64,000 nt of DNA, taken from contig OU862934.1 of NCBI GenBank assembly GCA_917880885.1, positions 28,256,734 to 28,320,733 on the forward strand, in the 5' to 3' direction. Of this stretch, positions 54,126 to 63,923 are shown piece by piece. This DNA comes from Limnephilus marmoratus. Taxonomy: Eukaryota; Arthropoda; Insecta; Trichoptera; Limnephilidae. The stretch's first letter is position 1. Every line of letters starts with the position of its first letter. The translations under genes and the position numbers were made by a program. The notes under the pieces are model-generated. The model saw nothing but the letters and a program-made list of their open reading frames with translations. It was not told the DNA's origin and did not search any database.

Positions 54126-54830
54126 ATTTGGGAACCATTTATTGGGTAACCAACACCTCTGCCATATTTTCATTATTTGTTTTTGGGGTGTTATGCCGTG
54201 TTGCGCTACCTCCTTCTTTAGCCAACGTTTCGGACAGTATTACAGTGTCCATCACCAGGGCAGATGTGTTCACCGGACCTGCCCTGTTGATGGACATTGT
54301 AACACCGTCCGAAACGTTGGCTAAAGAAGGAGGTAGCGCAACACGGCATAACACCCCAAAAACAAATAAACGAAAATACATTTGACCATGAAAATCTAAA
54401 AAGGTATCTGACTAACCTCTGCCATAGGTCACCCCAAGTCGTTCGCTACGTTTGGTGACTTACCAGGAGTGCCCGAGTTCATGGGGTGAGGTTTGTCTAG
54501 GACTTTGCGGCGGATGCGTCTGCCCACCAGCTGCATGGAGGCCGGATCGGGAGAGAATGGTTAAAGGAGTCCCTTTGACTTCTCCAACTGTGCTCACTTG
54601 GAACATCGCCTGGCACCGCAGTGGGAGGGATGTATTCATACATCCGTCACTCCTGATCTCTCTCCGTCCGTAATCACTGACTCCCAGATTCCTACCTATC
54701 CTTAATACCTTTTTCCTCGCTAGAACTTCCTCTTCTTCCTTTCATAAAAAAAGACCCTCCACCCGGCATCCCCAAAGATGACAGAGGTCCTTAGGGGAAA
54801 TATTTATAAGTGGAGCTAATAACGATTTCT
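54126..54830 (+). mobile_element. SINE-B copy 8, split by a palindrome
   Basis: 'gggaaccatttattgggtaac' then a 248-bp insertion, resuming with 'cctctgccataggtcacccc' through the long middle section and the tail 'ccctccacccggcatcccc'. The 3' hairpin is mostly lost. Confidence 0.7.
54167..54414. mobile_element. Element D, intact palindrome with 12-bp target duplication
   Basis: acctctgccata lies at 54155-54166 and 54415-54426. Inside, the arms at about 54174-54264 and 54283-54368 are near-perfect reverse complements ('tatttgtttttggggtgtta', 'gcgctacctccttctttagc', 'gtttcggacag'). Because of the symmetry both strands carry a similar open frame of about 80 codons (FGVLCRVALPPSLANVSD...); I treat this as a by-product. 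The 12-bp duplication suggests target-primed insertion. Confidence 0.8.
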
Positions 54831-55013
54831 GAAACTGTCAACTTTATTGACAATGAATCAACGACATATGTTATTAAACATTTGCTCCAAATAAAACTTT
54901 TTTTCCCACATTTTACATTGTTACCACGTGTTACAATTGTTTTACGTCATATCCCGACGCTGTGAATCATCACAAAAGATTTCCCATTGTTCTGCGAGTA
55001 AAGCAGGGCTCGC

Positions 55014-55135
55014 CAATCTACGGCCCGCTGCCCACGTGTGGCCCGCATTCATCAATCATTGCATAATGCTATCTACAAAATAAAACTTATCGATTGGTAG
55101 TTTGCAATCACTTTTAATGTGACAGTGATTTTGTT
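55014..55135 (+). mobile_element. hAT-type end fragment
   Basis: 'cagggctcgccaatctacgg' and 'cccgctgcccacgtgtggccc' resemble the hAT end at 10743 (cagg...cggcccg). No right end or duplication found. Confidence 0.4.
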
Positions 55136-55199
55136 GGCACAGACGTTGATTTTATCATAATAGCGAAAAGTTACTTCACTCAATGGGCGCTTTTATTAT

Positions 55200-55640
55200 T
55201 ATCGTGACGATTCACGATTACGGTACCATGACGACATAAAAAAGCCAATAAACATACAGTCCTTATCACAATAATGCTGCAGCTCTTTCAAAAGATGAGA
55301 TACACAATGTACGTAGGTTTGTTTCCTCCGAAGGAAAAAGGTAATCATTTTCTTGCATCTCTCTCACACACCGCACCGTGACGTCTCCGTAGACCCCTAC
55401 AATATTAATAGCCGTAACGATAATTTTGAAAGTATGGTATGCAGTTACAAGGATAATATTGAAGTGTTAGTGAATTCCAAAAATTCAAAAACGTCTAATG
55501 TCAATGCTCTGATGGTTTTGCTTTTGTTCTTAAACATGTAATGCTGCAGCTCTTTCTAATACACTAAATAATAGTGAGGCAAACGATGTGTCTGTATCCT
55601 CCAAAGGAAAAAAGTCACCATTTTCTTGCATCGCCCTCAC
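55200..55640. repeat. Foldback-type element G, copy 3
   Basis: Left end 'cgtgacgattcacgattacg' and the same block order as 4060-4440, here without a SINE inside. This shows the uninterrupted target for copies 1 and 2. Confidence 0.55.
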
Positions 55641-55699
55641 TCTTATTAAAAAAATTCAGATGTTACGTGTCGTTGCCGTGGGAATTATAAAAGCTGCAT

Positions 55700-56055
55700 G
55701 CTAATTTTACCGTATTTCTGTAGATCTACCGATTATTGACGAAATTCAGACAAAATTCAATTAAACCTACCGAATTTCATTGGAATCTACTTAAATTCTT
55801 TGAAATCCACCGAAATTCAGTGGAACTTACCGAAATTAAGTGGAATCTACCGAAATTAAGTGGAATCTACCGAAATTAAGTGGAATATACCGAAATCCGT
55901 GGAATCTACCGAAATTCGTTTAAATCTACCGAAATTCAGTGAAATCTACCGAAATTTAGTGGAATCTATTGAAATTCAATAAAATCTACCGAAGTTCAGT
56001 GAAATCTACCAAAATTCGATGAAATCTACCGAAATTCAATGAAATATATCCAAGT
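55700..56055. repeat. 20-bp minisatellite (ctaccgaaattnagtggaat)
   Basis: About 17 units of a 20-bp repeat, most clearly at 55795-56040. A short array of the same unit lies at 59020-59140; both are followed by 'gtagatt.gaaaa.cactat' and 'ttattattaatattttttat', so they share a parent element. Confidence 0.85.
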
Positions 56056-56414
56056 TTGTTAAAAGTTTTGTAGATTAGAAAAACACTATATTATTATTAA
56101 TATTTTTTATGACACGAGGCTTCCTCCAGAGCTGTTCTTTGTTTATCCGTCTAAAACTAACTATTTCATTAACTCTCCAATCCAAAGACAACATAGGCTT
56201 GGAAATAAATTCAGTTCCTTTGATATTTTCATTTATTCCTTACCTAAATTTATATCACAATTTTCTAAAATTCTGATGTACATTTTATTATTCTAATATT
56301 GTTTTTGTTTTTATTTCTTTTTAATTTTCCTTCCTTTCTATTAATGTAAAGGAAGAGAAATAATACTATTGTTTTTATTACTACTATGTTACACGATTGA
56401 TGTAAATGCTCCAA
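56056..56414. other. No recognisable feature
   Basis: AT-rich; nothing beyond the short post-array segment shared with 59140-59175. Confidence 0.4.
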
Positions 56415-57045
56415 TGGCACGGACATATGAATATATCTGGACCTGCCCTAAGTGATAAAAACGTATTATTTCCCCCTCCACATGGCGCCGGCTGTAGCTC
56501 CTCCTTGGAACCGGCTCGCTCCATGGGGAGGGGATATAGCCTCGCTTGAATCTAAAATGTGTGACGTCATCATTCTTGCCGTGAACAGCGAGAAGCTGAC
56601 ATCCATACATTTAACGAAATAACGGCAGCTTGTGCTATACAATATATCTACGTATCAATGTACACATAGGGAATGTGGGCGGTACTCCAATGTGCTCGTC
56701 GCTGGTTACAGGGGTAAGTAAATTATGAAACATTTGTAAAAGTGTTTTAACTAAACACGGAAACAAAATATTGATATGTGTATTGGCGCGAGTCTTTTTT
56801 GGGGCGAGCATTTGGCCCTAGCAAATATGTTTTGAACGTGGCAAGCAATTCGCGCTCCCATGTAAAAAGGTCTATTCATTCAAAGCAGATTTTGCTTTTA
56901 AGAACTAAATGGTGATATTGTAATGCGAGATGCCTATATACTGTCAGATTGATTTTCAACGAATGACAGTCATCTTTCCCCTCTCCGCTCTCCATAGTTT
57001 GGTTTTACCCCTCATCTGTAACTGCTTGTCTATCCATTTGGATGT
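56415..57045 (+). repeat. 600-bp dispersed repeat H, copy 2
   Basis: Direct-orientation match to 47553-48148. It carries an extra 'ggcgccggctgtagctcc' stretch near 56485 and continues past the point where copy 1 is cut ('cttgtctatccatttggatg'). Confidence 0.75.
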
Positions 57046-57590
57046 CTATGTCCAAGGGCGTAAATAAATAAATTAAATTAAAATGTTTACCAGCCCTGGT
57101 TCAATACAGATTTCCGTTTCGAAATGGCCACAAAAATCAACGTAAATAAAGAAATATTGACCAATGAATGTCGAGCGATTATTGTAATTTGCTGTGTGCT
57201 GTGCTTACCGACCAATGTGCGGTTGGTGTAGACAAAAAATGGAAAGTGTGCGTTAGTTTAGTACCTAGTTATTATATATTACGAACCGCGATTGTACAGC
57301 GTGGAAAATGACCAATTAGGTAACGGAATAAGAAATGATAAGCTAATATTATATATTTATTTTTTAATTGCAGTGAAAATTGCTTTGGAAGGTGTATTTG
57401 TAATATTTTGATTTTTATTTAGATGGTGGAATTTGTTGCAAATATTATTGTCTCAAACAACGCTAACTTAGGGTTGTGTGTATTCATTTGTTTTGTTTAC
57501 GTCTGCTTGTTGTTTTTTGTCCGGAGCCAGAATTTTTTTTATTTTAGTTTATTAAGGAAACAAACAGTTATACATATTTTCATAATAGAG
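57046..57590. other. No recognisable feature
   Basis: AT-rich; nothing supported. Confidence 0.35.
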
Positions 57591-57602
57591 TAACATATTA
57601 CA

Positions 57603-57608
57603 TGGTTA

Positions 57609-57670
<62 letters not shown>

Positions 57671-57991
57671 GTGAATACCGCACAAGAATCTCAACTGCTC
57701 CCGTTTGGAGCCAGTGAGACTATGGCATCCCCAATTGGGTTATGTTGTGAGGCTGAAGGTAGTGGGGAGGGGAAGGAGGTGGGGAAGAGGAAGGTTGGGA
57801 AGTACCTGGCTATTCAGATCTGGTCACCAAACACGGCTAAAGCCATTTTCAAGCAACGTTTCAATTCTGAATGGTGGTCTTACACCAGGGCGATACTAAT
57901 AGTATCTTCCACTCTGGAACATGCCGCAAATATACTATATATTATTTTAAATGAATTAATTGTGAAATAACACAAATTAATCAAATAAAAT
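57603..57991 (-). mobile_element. SINE-A copy 10, young, long poly(A), headless
   Basis: A T run of 57 bases (57611-57667) is its poly(A) tail. The body is very close to copy 1, but it stops at 'aatcaaataaaat' without the tRNA-like head. taacattattaca-like target duplication: taacatattaca at 57591-57602 and 57992-58003. The 8 bases between the left duplicate and the T run are extra. Confidence 0.85.
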
Positions 57992-58003
57992 TAACATATT
58001 ACA

Positions 58004-58221
58004 GCGAAGTTTCCGCAAAAATTTATAATATATATTTATAAACATAGATTAAAACATAAAAGAAAACATAAAGTGGTAGAAAAAAAGAAAAAATATATAT
58101 ATGTACAACAGAAATGAAAAAAAAATAAACAAATTAAAGCATGTGGGATATGTAAATCATCCAAATATTATTATTATTATAAAAAGAAGGAAAACATGCA
58201 GCAGGGGTGGAGAGTTCATAA
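58004..58221. other. LINE 3' UTR-like sequence
   Basis: AT-rich with 'aaatcatccaaatattatta', a scrap of L2-type tail; probably includes the 3' UTR of the minus-strand LINE next to it. Confidence 0.35.
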
Positions 58222-58737
58222 TTAACAATTTGTTTTGATTTTTTCTATTATGAATTTAATAAATTGGCCTGAGGACAAATGGAAAATATCAGCGTCGTAA
58301 AAGATATCATTGTATTTTGTGCACGTCCTTCGGAGAAATGAATGTTGTGTGTAATTTGTTTTTGAGTGTGGGATGTGGAATAGTTGGTTTGACCTTGCGT
58401 TTCTTATTGGACAGTGGAAATTAATGTGTTCCAGAAGATAGTTGTTGTCAACAACGTTGTTAATAATTTTGAATAGAAATTTCTGGTCGGATATATTTCT
58501 TCTATCTTCTAAGGTTGATAAATTATGGAATGTTAATGAGTCTTTTAGGCTTTCTGATGTTCGAAAGGATTTAAAGTCTAGGTGTTTCAGTATCTTTTTT
58601 TGAATTCTTTCTAACCTTTCAATATTAACTTTGTATTGGGGATTCCATATGACTGATCCGAATTCTAATATTGAGCGAACAAAAGAGACATACAGTATTT
58701 TGATTACGTGTGGTGACCTGAATGGAATCTGTGGCAT
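58222..58737 (-). pseudogene. LINE reverse transcriptase C-terminus, open
   Basis: 171 codons: 'HVIKILYVSFVRSILEFGSV', 'IWNPQYKVNIERLERIQKKI', 'LSTLEDRRNISDQKFLFKII', ending in a stop. This is the C-terminal domain of a Jockey/CR1-type reverse transcriptase. Open, but the catalytic part is absent; it abuts a SINE-A piece at its 5' side. Confidence 0.75.
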
Positions 58738-58915
58738 CTCTCATTGGGTATGTTGTGACGCTGAAAACAGTGGGAAAGAGTAAGGTTAGGATTAGCCTGG
58801 CTGTTCAGATTTGTTCACCAAACATGGCTGATGCCATTTTAACCAAGTTTTCGATTCTGAATGGTGTTTTTCACTGGGCGATACTGAGAGTCTCTACTAT
58901 TCTAATACTTGCAGA
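58725..58915 (-). mobile_element. SINE-A copy 11, partial
   Basis: 'tgggtatgttgtgacgctg ... ttcaccaaacatggctgatgc ... ctgaatggtg ... gatactgagag' body only. Confidence 0.6.
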
Positions 58916-59019
58916 GTTGTGTAGCGGTCCATCCTCTCTGCATATCCCTCTGGGGGGAGGCGTGGTGGTGGTTAGTTGTTTTTTTTTGTTTGATAAGTAC
59001 CTGTACAACGTTTTTATTC

Positions 59020-59175
59020 CAAACTTCAATGAAATCTGTCGAAATTTCTTGAAATCTACCGAAATTCAGTGTTTTCTACCGAAATTCAGTGAAATTTACC
59101 AAAATTCGATGAAATCTACCAAAATTCCGTGAAATTTGTAGATTGGAAAACACTATTTTATTATTAATATTTTTT
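59020..59175. repeat. 20-bp minisatellite, short array
   Basis: Five to six units of the repeat at 55700-56055, with the same downstream sequence. Confidence 0.75.
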
Positions 59176-59177
59176 AT

Positions 59178-59690
59178 CTGAGTAGCGCACAAGAGTTCCA
59201 ACTGCTCCTAACCATCTGGAGCCAGTGAGACTATGGCAACCCCAATTGGAATATGTTGTGAGGCCGAAGGTGGAGGGGAAGGGAAATAGATGGATAAGTA
59301 CCTAGCTATTCAGATCTGGCCATCAAACACGACAAATGTCATTTTAAGGAACGCTTTGATTCTGGATGGTAGTCTTTCACCAGGGTGATACTGAAAGTAT
59401 CTACCGATTTTATTTTATATATGTTTTTTTATGTGAATCTCGCACAAGAATCCAAACTTCTCCCAACCGCCTAGTGCCAGTGTGATTACGGCATTGTAAG
59501 GTTGTAGGAAGAGGTGAGAGAAAGGATATTGGGAAGAAGAAGGTTTGGAAGTACCTGGCTATTCAGATCCGGTCACCAAACACAGCTATAAAAAAGCCAT
59601 TTCAAGCAACGTTTCAATACTGATTGACAGTTAAACCGAGGCGATACTGAGAGTATCTTCCAGTCTGGAACCTGCCGAAATTATGCCTTA
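59178..59690 (-). mobile_element. SINE-A copies 12 and 13 in tandem
   Basis: 59178-59405 and 59430-59690 are two body copies in the same direction, each from 'cgcacaaga' to 'gatactga(a/g)agtatct'. Neither has a tRNA-like head. Confidence 0.65.
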
Positions 59691-59694
59691 TACT

Positions 59695-60180
59695 AGCTGA
59701 TTCCCGGCATGCGTTGCGATGCCATTTAATAAAGAAATTGTTTCTCCCTTCGTGTCCTTTCCCATTCGTCCCGTTCCCCTTCCTCTCCTGCGTCCCCTTC
59801 CCCTCTCGCATTCCCTTCCGTCTCCTCCACCGCCCCTCTCCCCACTCCACTCCCCCCTTCCAGGCTTGCGAACCCCTCTCCCGAGTTCCCCTCCCCCCTG
59901 CCAGGTTCCCTTCCCTCCTCCCGCATTCCATGTAAACATTCCAGGTACATTCAGTTTTCAAACAGCTCGCATGCTACCTATTGCAATTTTTATACAAATT
60001 TCATAATGCCAGAGTTGTGACAAACAGTAGTACACAAACCTTAACCTGACAATAACGAACACAAAACAAAGAATTATCCGATTTGGTGCAGTCATCGATT
60101 TTTATTTATATAGAAGATAGATAGATAGATAGAAAAGAAGGTAGAAGATAGATAGATAGAAGATTATTTTTAATGCACAC
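59695..60180 (-). mobile_element. Helitron-like element (reverse)
   Basis: On the plus strand it opens 'actagctgattcccggcatg', has a long C/T-rich part, then 'aattttt..acaaatttcataatgccagag' and 'aaagaattatccgatttggt'. This is the reverse of 52700-53113. (ATAG)n follows at 60108-60165. Confidence 0.65.
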
Positions 60181-60329
60181 AAGCACCCCCCTTGCACACA
60201 AGCCCTCCTTATTTATGGGGTAAATCAAATACATATATTATGTAATTAATTATTGTATAAAATTTATTGTAATTTATGTATCTTTTTGTAAAAAAAAGAA
60301 AGATTATTTTATTTCTTTTAAAAGACAGA

Positions 60330-60485
60330 CAAACATTTCCGGGTCACGAATAAATGACCCTACATTTGAACATTTGAAAATCCCTACTACCATCACAGTA
60401 AGCTGGATGGAGGACTTAGCCATTCTAGGAATCGAACACGGGAGGCCAGGGTGGGACCCAAACGCGATACCAACTCAGCCACTGA
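60330..60485 (-). mobile_element. SINE-C with tRNA-like head
   Basis: Minus strand: 'gctgagttggtatcgcg' (A-box-like), 'gtgttcgattcc' (B-box), then 'aagtcctccatccagcttac' and 'catttattcgtgacccgga'. Third tRNA-derived family in the window. Confidence 0.55.
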
Positions 60486-60494
60486 CCGGTCAAA

Positions 60495-60605
60495 TTGTGA
60501 AACTGCACAATTCGATCAAATGAAGATTATGCACGCCGGATTTGAACCCGCAACATTTTGATTGCTAGTGGAGAGCCTTACCTCTCGACCACAGGGGCCT
60601 ACTAT
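60495..60605 (-). repeat. SINE-A head fragment
   Basis: 'cacgccggatttgaacccgc' to 'cctctcgaccacaggggc' is the SINE-A tRNA-like head; the body is missing. Confidence 0.6.
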
Positions 60606-60854
60606 TTATTTTTATTCGTCTATTAATGCTCTAGAAAGTTCAGCAAGGTGTTATGAATTTAAAAAATCAACACCTGTAGATGTATCATAACGATTGATCA
60701 AATTCTAGAGTGAAATCTGTGACATGAGTGTTAATTACAATTTCTTATAACTTCCTCATTACGGGCGATGATTTTGCATTTTTGATTTTGGTTTCTATAT
60801 TTTGATCAATACGAGTATAAGTTCAGGACCCATATTCAACACTATACATTACCA

Positions 60855-61250
60855 TCCTACTAATATTATAAAGGCGAAAGTTTGTATGGATGTATGTATG
60901 TTTGTTATGGATGTATGCAAAAACTGCTGAATCGATTTTAATGAAACTTTACAATAATATAGCTCATACATCACAATAACATATAGGCTATAGCTCAGAG
61001 CTCTGGCATTATGAAATTTGTATTAAAAAAATTGCAATAGGTGGCACAATTAGTAAGATATCTATAATTCTTGATTCGATTCAAATTATTAGGGGAGTAC
61101 TTCAAATAAATGCGGTAGGGGGAGGGGTTAGAGGGGGGAGGGAGCGGTTAGAGGGGGGAGGAGAGTGGTGGGGAGGGGGCGGGAGAAGGGGGAGGGAGGA
61201 GGCGGAGTGGGAACCTCCCTAATACCATGCGAGCGAAGCCGCGGGAAAAA
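60855..61250 (+). mobile_element. Lepidopteran-style Helitron-like element
   Basis: Opens 'atcctactaatattataaag' and contains 'aaactgctgaatcgatttta', 'ctctggcattatgaaattt', a G-rich stretch and the end 'gcgagcgaagccgcggg'. This order is known from abundant non-autonomous Helitrons of moths and butterflies and is the main basis for the taxon call. Confidence 0.75.
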
Positions 61251-61265
61251 GGGTTCCATGGCAAA

Positions 61266-61447
61266 TCAGAATGAAACCAACTCAGAAACACCTCAGAAAG
61301 GTCATTAAAAGCTATGAAAAAATAATTTTAAAATAGCCCGTAACCCTAACCTAACTTAACCTATTTAACCATATTTTTTATTTTTTTTTTATCATCCCTC
61401 TTCATGACCTTTCTGAGGTGCTTCTGAGTTGGTTTCATTCTGAGTTG
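61266..61447. mobile_element. Short TIR element (MITE)
   Basis: 'tcagaatgaaaccaactcag' opens and 'ctgagttggtttcattctga' closes; the inverted repeat continues through 'cacctcagaaaggtca' with one mismatch. A right-end copy lies at 61602-61660. The middle has 'ccctaacctaacttaacc'. Confidence 0.7.
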
Positions 61448-61649
61448 TCTGGTCACCGGGAAAAAGATAGTTATTAAAAATACAAAGAGAGAGTACGAAA
61501 ACATTGTGCAATATAGTTGTCAATGATGAATACTTGGAGCAGGTGGTTGATTTTGTGTATCTTGGTAGTGTGTTTACAAACTGGCGACCGGCTAACTATT
61601 TTTTTATCATCACTCTGACCTTTCTGAGGTGTTTCTGAGTTGGTTTCAT

Positions 61650-61990
61650 TCTGAGTTGGCGTGGTACCGCCCAAACCATCTGAGAGTCCCTTTCTTAATC
61701 TTACTCATTATGCTTACATCGCCTTTTAGATATTATTTGCGAATCTCCACATTTCTCACACGATCATACATGGTTTTACCACACATACGCCACAGGGATC
61801 TCATTTCAACAGCATTCAGTTTATTTTCATCCTTCCTCTGCCAGTTCCATGCCTCACTGCCATACATCAGGGTAGGTACTAGAAATCCATTGTGGACTGC
61901 TACCTTGACTTCTTTTGACAGTTTTTTTATTAGCGCCAACGGCATTCGGTCCTCCATTAATGGAGTTAGGGAACGTACCCATACTACGTG
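61650..61990 (-). pseudogene. RTE-like LINE C-terminal fragment
   Basis: 'LSKEVKVAVHNGFLVPTLMY', 'GSEAWNWQRKDENKLNAVEM', 'DRVRNVEIRK', then after a stop 'KGTLRWFGR'. This is the conserved end of RTE-type reverse transcriptases. It is truncated on both sides: a MITE on the right and a MITE end on the left. Confidence 0.75.
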
Positions 61991-62127
61991 ACCAACTTTT
62001 TGCAATTTTTAACCCCCCCCCCCCCGGTGACCAAAATCCTAAGCAACCCGCCGCTCATTTGTATGGAGCGTGACATTTTGAAGACCCCCCCCCCCCTAAA
62101 CGTGTCACGTAGTATGGGTACGTTCCC
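61969..62127. mobile_element. 159-bp MITE with TTA flanks and two poly(C) runs
   Basis: Ends 'gggaacgtacccatactacg' and 'cgtagtatgggtacgttccc' are perfect inverted repeats. TTA lies outside both ends (61966-61968, 62128-62130), as in PIF/Harbinger elements. Two C runs of 12-14 bases lie inside. Confidence 0.8.
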
Positions 62128-62130
62128 TTA

Positions 62131-62639
62131 CCTGCATTTACCCTTCTTTTAATATCTTATAACATTTGAATAGGTTTAATATGCAGAAGTTGTCTTTAGC
62201 AACATAGAAAATAACGGTCTTTAGAAAATAAACAATACGTCAGATGAAAATGCCGTGTTTGTTCTTCCGGTATTTCAAAGGAGAGTGCTCCAAAGAACTA
62301 TCGCCATTGACGCATTCGTCACAGATGCACAGCTGCAAGTCAAAGTCGTGACCAACATTTGTACATGGTTAACATTTCCGCTTGAGAACGGCTCGTTTTT
62401 ATAGATAGGCAATCCAAGTTGACCGGAACGCATGACCTACTCACAGCAATAAATGTTTTTATAAGGTATCGGTACGAAAAATTTCAATAAAATTAATTAA
62501 AATCATTATTATTTTAAAAAACAAGCGAAAAATCACGAATGAATACTTTACACATCAGTTCCAATTTTAAAAAATGACAGTTAAAATAATTTTCTGTTAA
62601 AATAGGTATTACATTTTTATAGGTGTACTTTGTCGCTTT
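62131..62639 (+). pseudogene. Region with LINE-C copy 7
   Basis: 62265-62410 ('tgttcttccggtatttcaaag', 'cattgacgcattcg', 'tgagaacggctcg') is a strongly decayed LINE-C piece. The rest is unrecognised AT-rich sequence. Confidence 0.5.
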
Positions 62640-62945
62640 TTTTATCAGAATACCTAACAAGAGTCCCAGCTGCTCCCGTCTGGAGCCAGTGAGACTATAG
62701 CATACCCAATTGGGGTAAATTGTGAGGCTGGATGTAGAGATGAGGAAAAGGAAGGTGGGGAAGTACCTGGCTATTCAGATCTGGTCACCAAACACGGCTA
62801 AAGCCATTTTAAGCAACGTTTCAATTCTGAATGGTTGTCTTACACCAGGGCGATACTGAGAGTATCTTCCAGTTTGGAACGTGGTGCAACGCGCATTTTG
62901 AATGAATCAATTGTGAAAAATTAACGCAAATTAATCAATAAAATG
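62640..62945 (-). mobile_element. SINE-A copy 14
   Basis: 'cctaacaagagtcccagctg ... tctggtcaccaaacacgg ... gatactgagagtatcttcc' and 'caaattaatcaataaaatg'. No tRNA-like head. Confidence 0.75.
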
Positions 62946-62984
62946 CTTTTTTCTAATAAAATTCTTGAATCAGTTCCATTTTTT

Positions 62985-63200
62985 TAATAATAATAATAAT
63001 AATATTTATTTCGCATAAAATTATACAATGAAACATATGTGGAAACTTTGACTAGCCAACTAGGAATGGATCCTGTTTTAGGCCAGTCAAATTGACAAAT
63101 TTAGTTATATCATAATTTCATATTACATTGATTAATTATATAAACATATTATTTATTGAATGAAACAAGTGTTACGATTGAATTCCTCGTAGAAGCTTTA
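62985..63200 (-). repeat. LINE 3' tail with (AAT)n
   Basis: (taa)n at about 62986-63003, then 'tatttatttcgcataaaat ... actagccaactaggaatgg', the look of a LINE 3' UTR on the minus strand. No coding part. Confidence 0.4.
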
Positions 63201-63729
63201 ATTAATAACTACAATTTTGAACTCATAAAAAAAGAATAAGCGAAGAGAAAAAAACAATGTCTTAAAGTACAGATTTAGAATCGAATGCTTGTTTAACAAT
63301 AGATAAATGTTTGAACATGTGAATCGCTTGCAAAAATTGAGAATCGAGACCAGCTTCAAGCGTGATGACAAAATCCATATTATAATTAACGTGGATGTTT
63401 AAACATGATTACAAAAAATAATTATAATTAACGTGAGTGACGTATCCCTCAACTTTACGAGCGGCTAAAGAAACTCAAAAAGAATGTGACTCGAAAAGGA
63501 TGCAGCAAATGAATAAAAACAATTTGTATATAAATACAAATTGTTTTTATTGAAAAATGAAATGGTACTTTAATTCAAAACAAATCTGAGTTCATTGAAC
63601 CAGAGTTACACACATACAGACAACCGTAATTAGTATTTTGATGACCACTTTGGAAACTTTTCAAATAAATATTGCTCCCTTGTGATTGTGATTTTTCCCT
63701 GATAATTTTATTTTTTATTACAGAACTGA
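63201..63729. other. No recognisable feature
   Basis: AT-rich intron sequence. A 16-bp inverted repeat around 63519-63551 ('aaacaatttgtatata' type) is the only structure noticed. Confidence 0.35.
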
Positions 63730-63870
63730 CATAGTTAGTGGCTGAGTTGACAAATGCGTCTGGTTCCCAACCAGGTGTCAAGAGTTCAATTCCTCAGCTA
63801 GCTAAGTCCTCCATCACTGCACAATCAACTATTTCCGTTTCGTAGTAGTTTCAAATATTGTCGGGTTGTT
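63730..63870 (+). mobile_element. SINE-C (sense)
   Basis: 'gtggctgagttgacaaatgc' (A-box-like), 'gagttcaattcct' (B-box-like), then 'aagtcctccatcactgcac' and 'gtttcaaatattgtcgggt'. 54 bases upstream of the CEP170-like exon. Confidence 0.5.
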
Positions 63871-63923
63871 TCGTAATCCGTCTTTAAAAAAAATTTATCA
63901 ATATTAATTTTCTTTTTTTTCAG

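Larger units (their letters stand above)
35182..63923 (+). other. 28.7-kb intron of the CEP170-like gene
   Basis: Donor GTAAGG at 35182, acceptor 'tttcttttttttcag' at 63923; phase 1 on both sides gives SVILKG/LSSPVRS. The intron is filled with SINEs, LINE ends, Helitrons, foldback repeats and an intact pogo-type transposon in the sense direction. I see no other host exon of this gene inside it, though short alternative exons cannot be excluded. Confidence 0.7.

Noticed and set aside
54139..54385. Two overlapping open frames of about 80 codons on opposite strands
   Set aside because: They are mirror products of the palindrome; both give almost the same peptide because the DNA is self-complementary.
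57602..57970. 122-codon frame starting with a poly-Phe run
   Set aside because: The Phe run is the T-rich complement of a SINE poly(A) tail; the rest is SINE body.
59614..60006. Several GC-rich overlapping open frames on both strands
   Set aside because: They arise from the C/T-rich low-complexity part of a Helitron-like element; no conserved protein.
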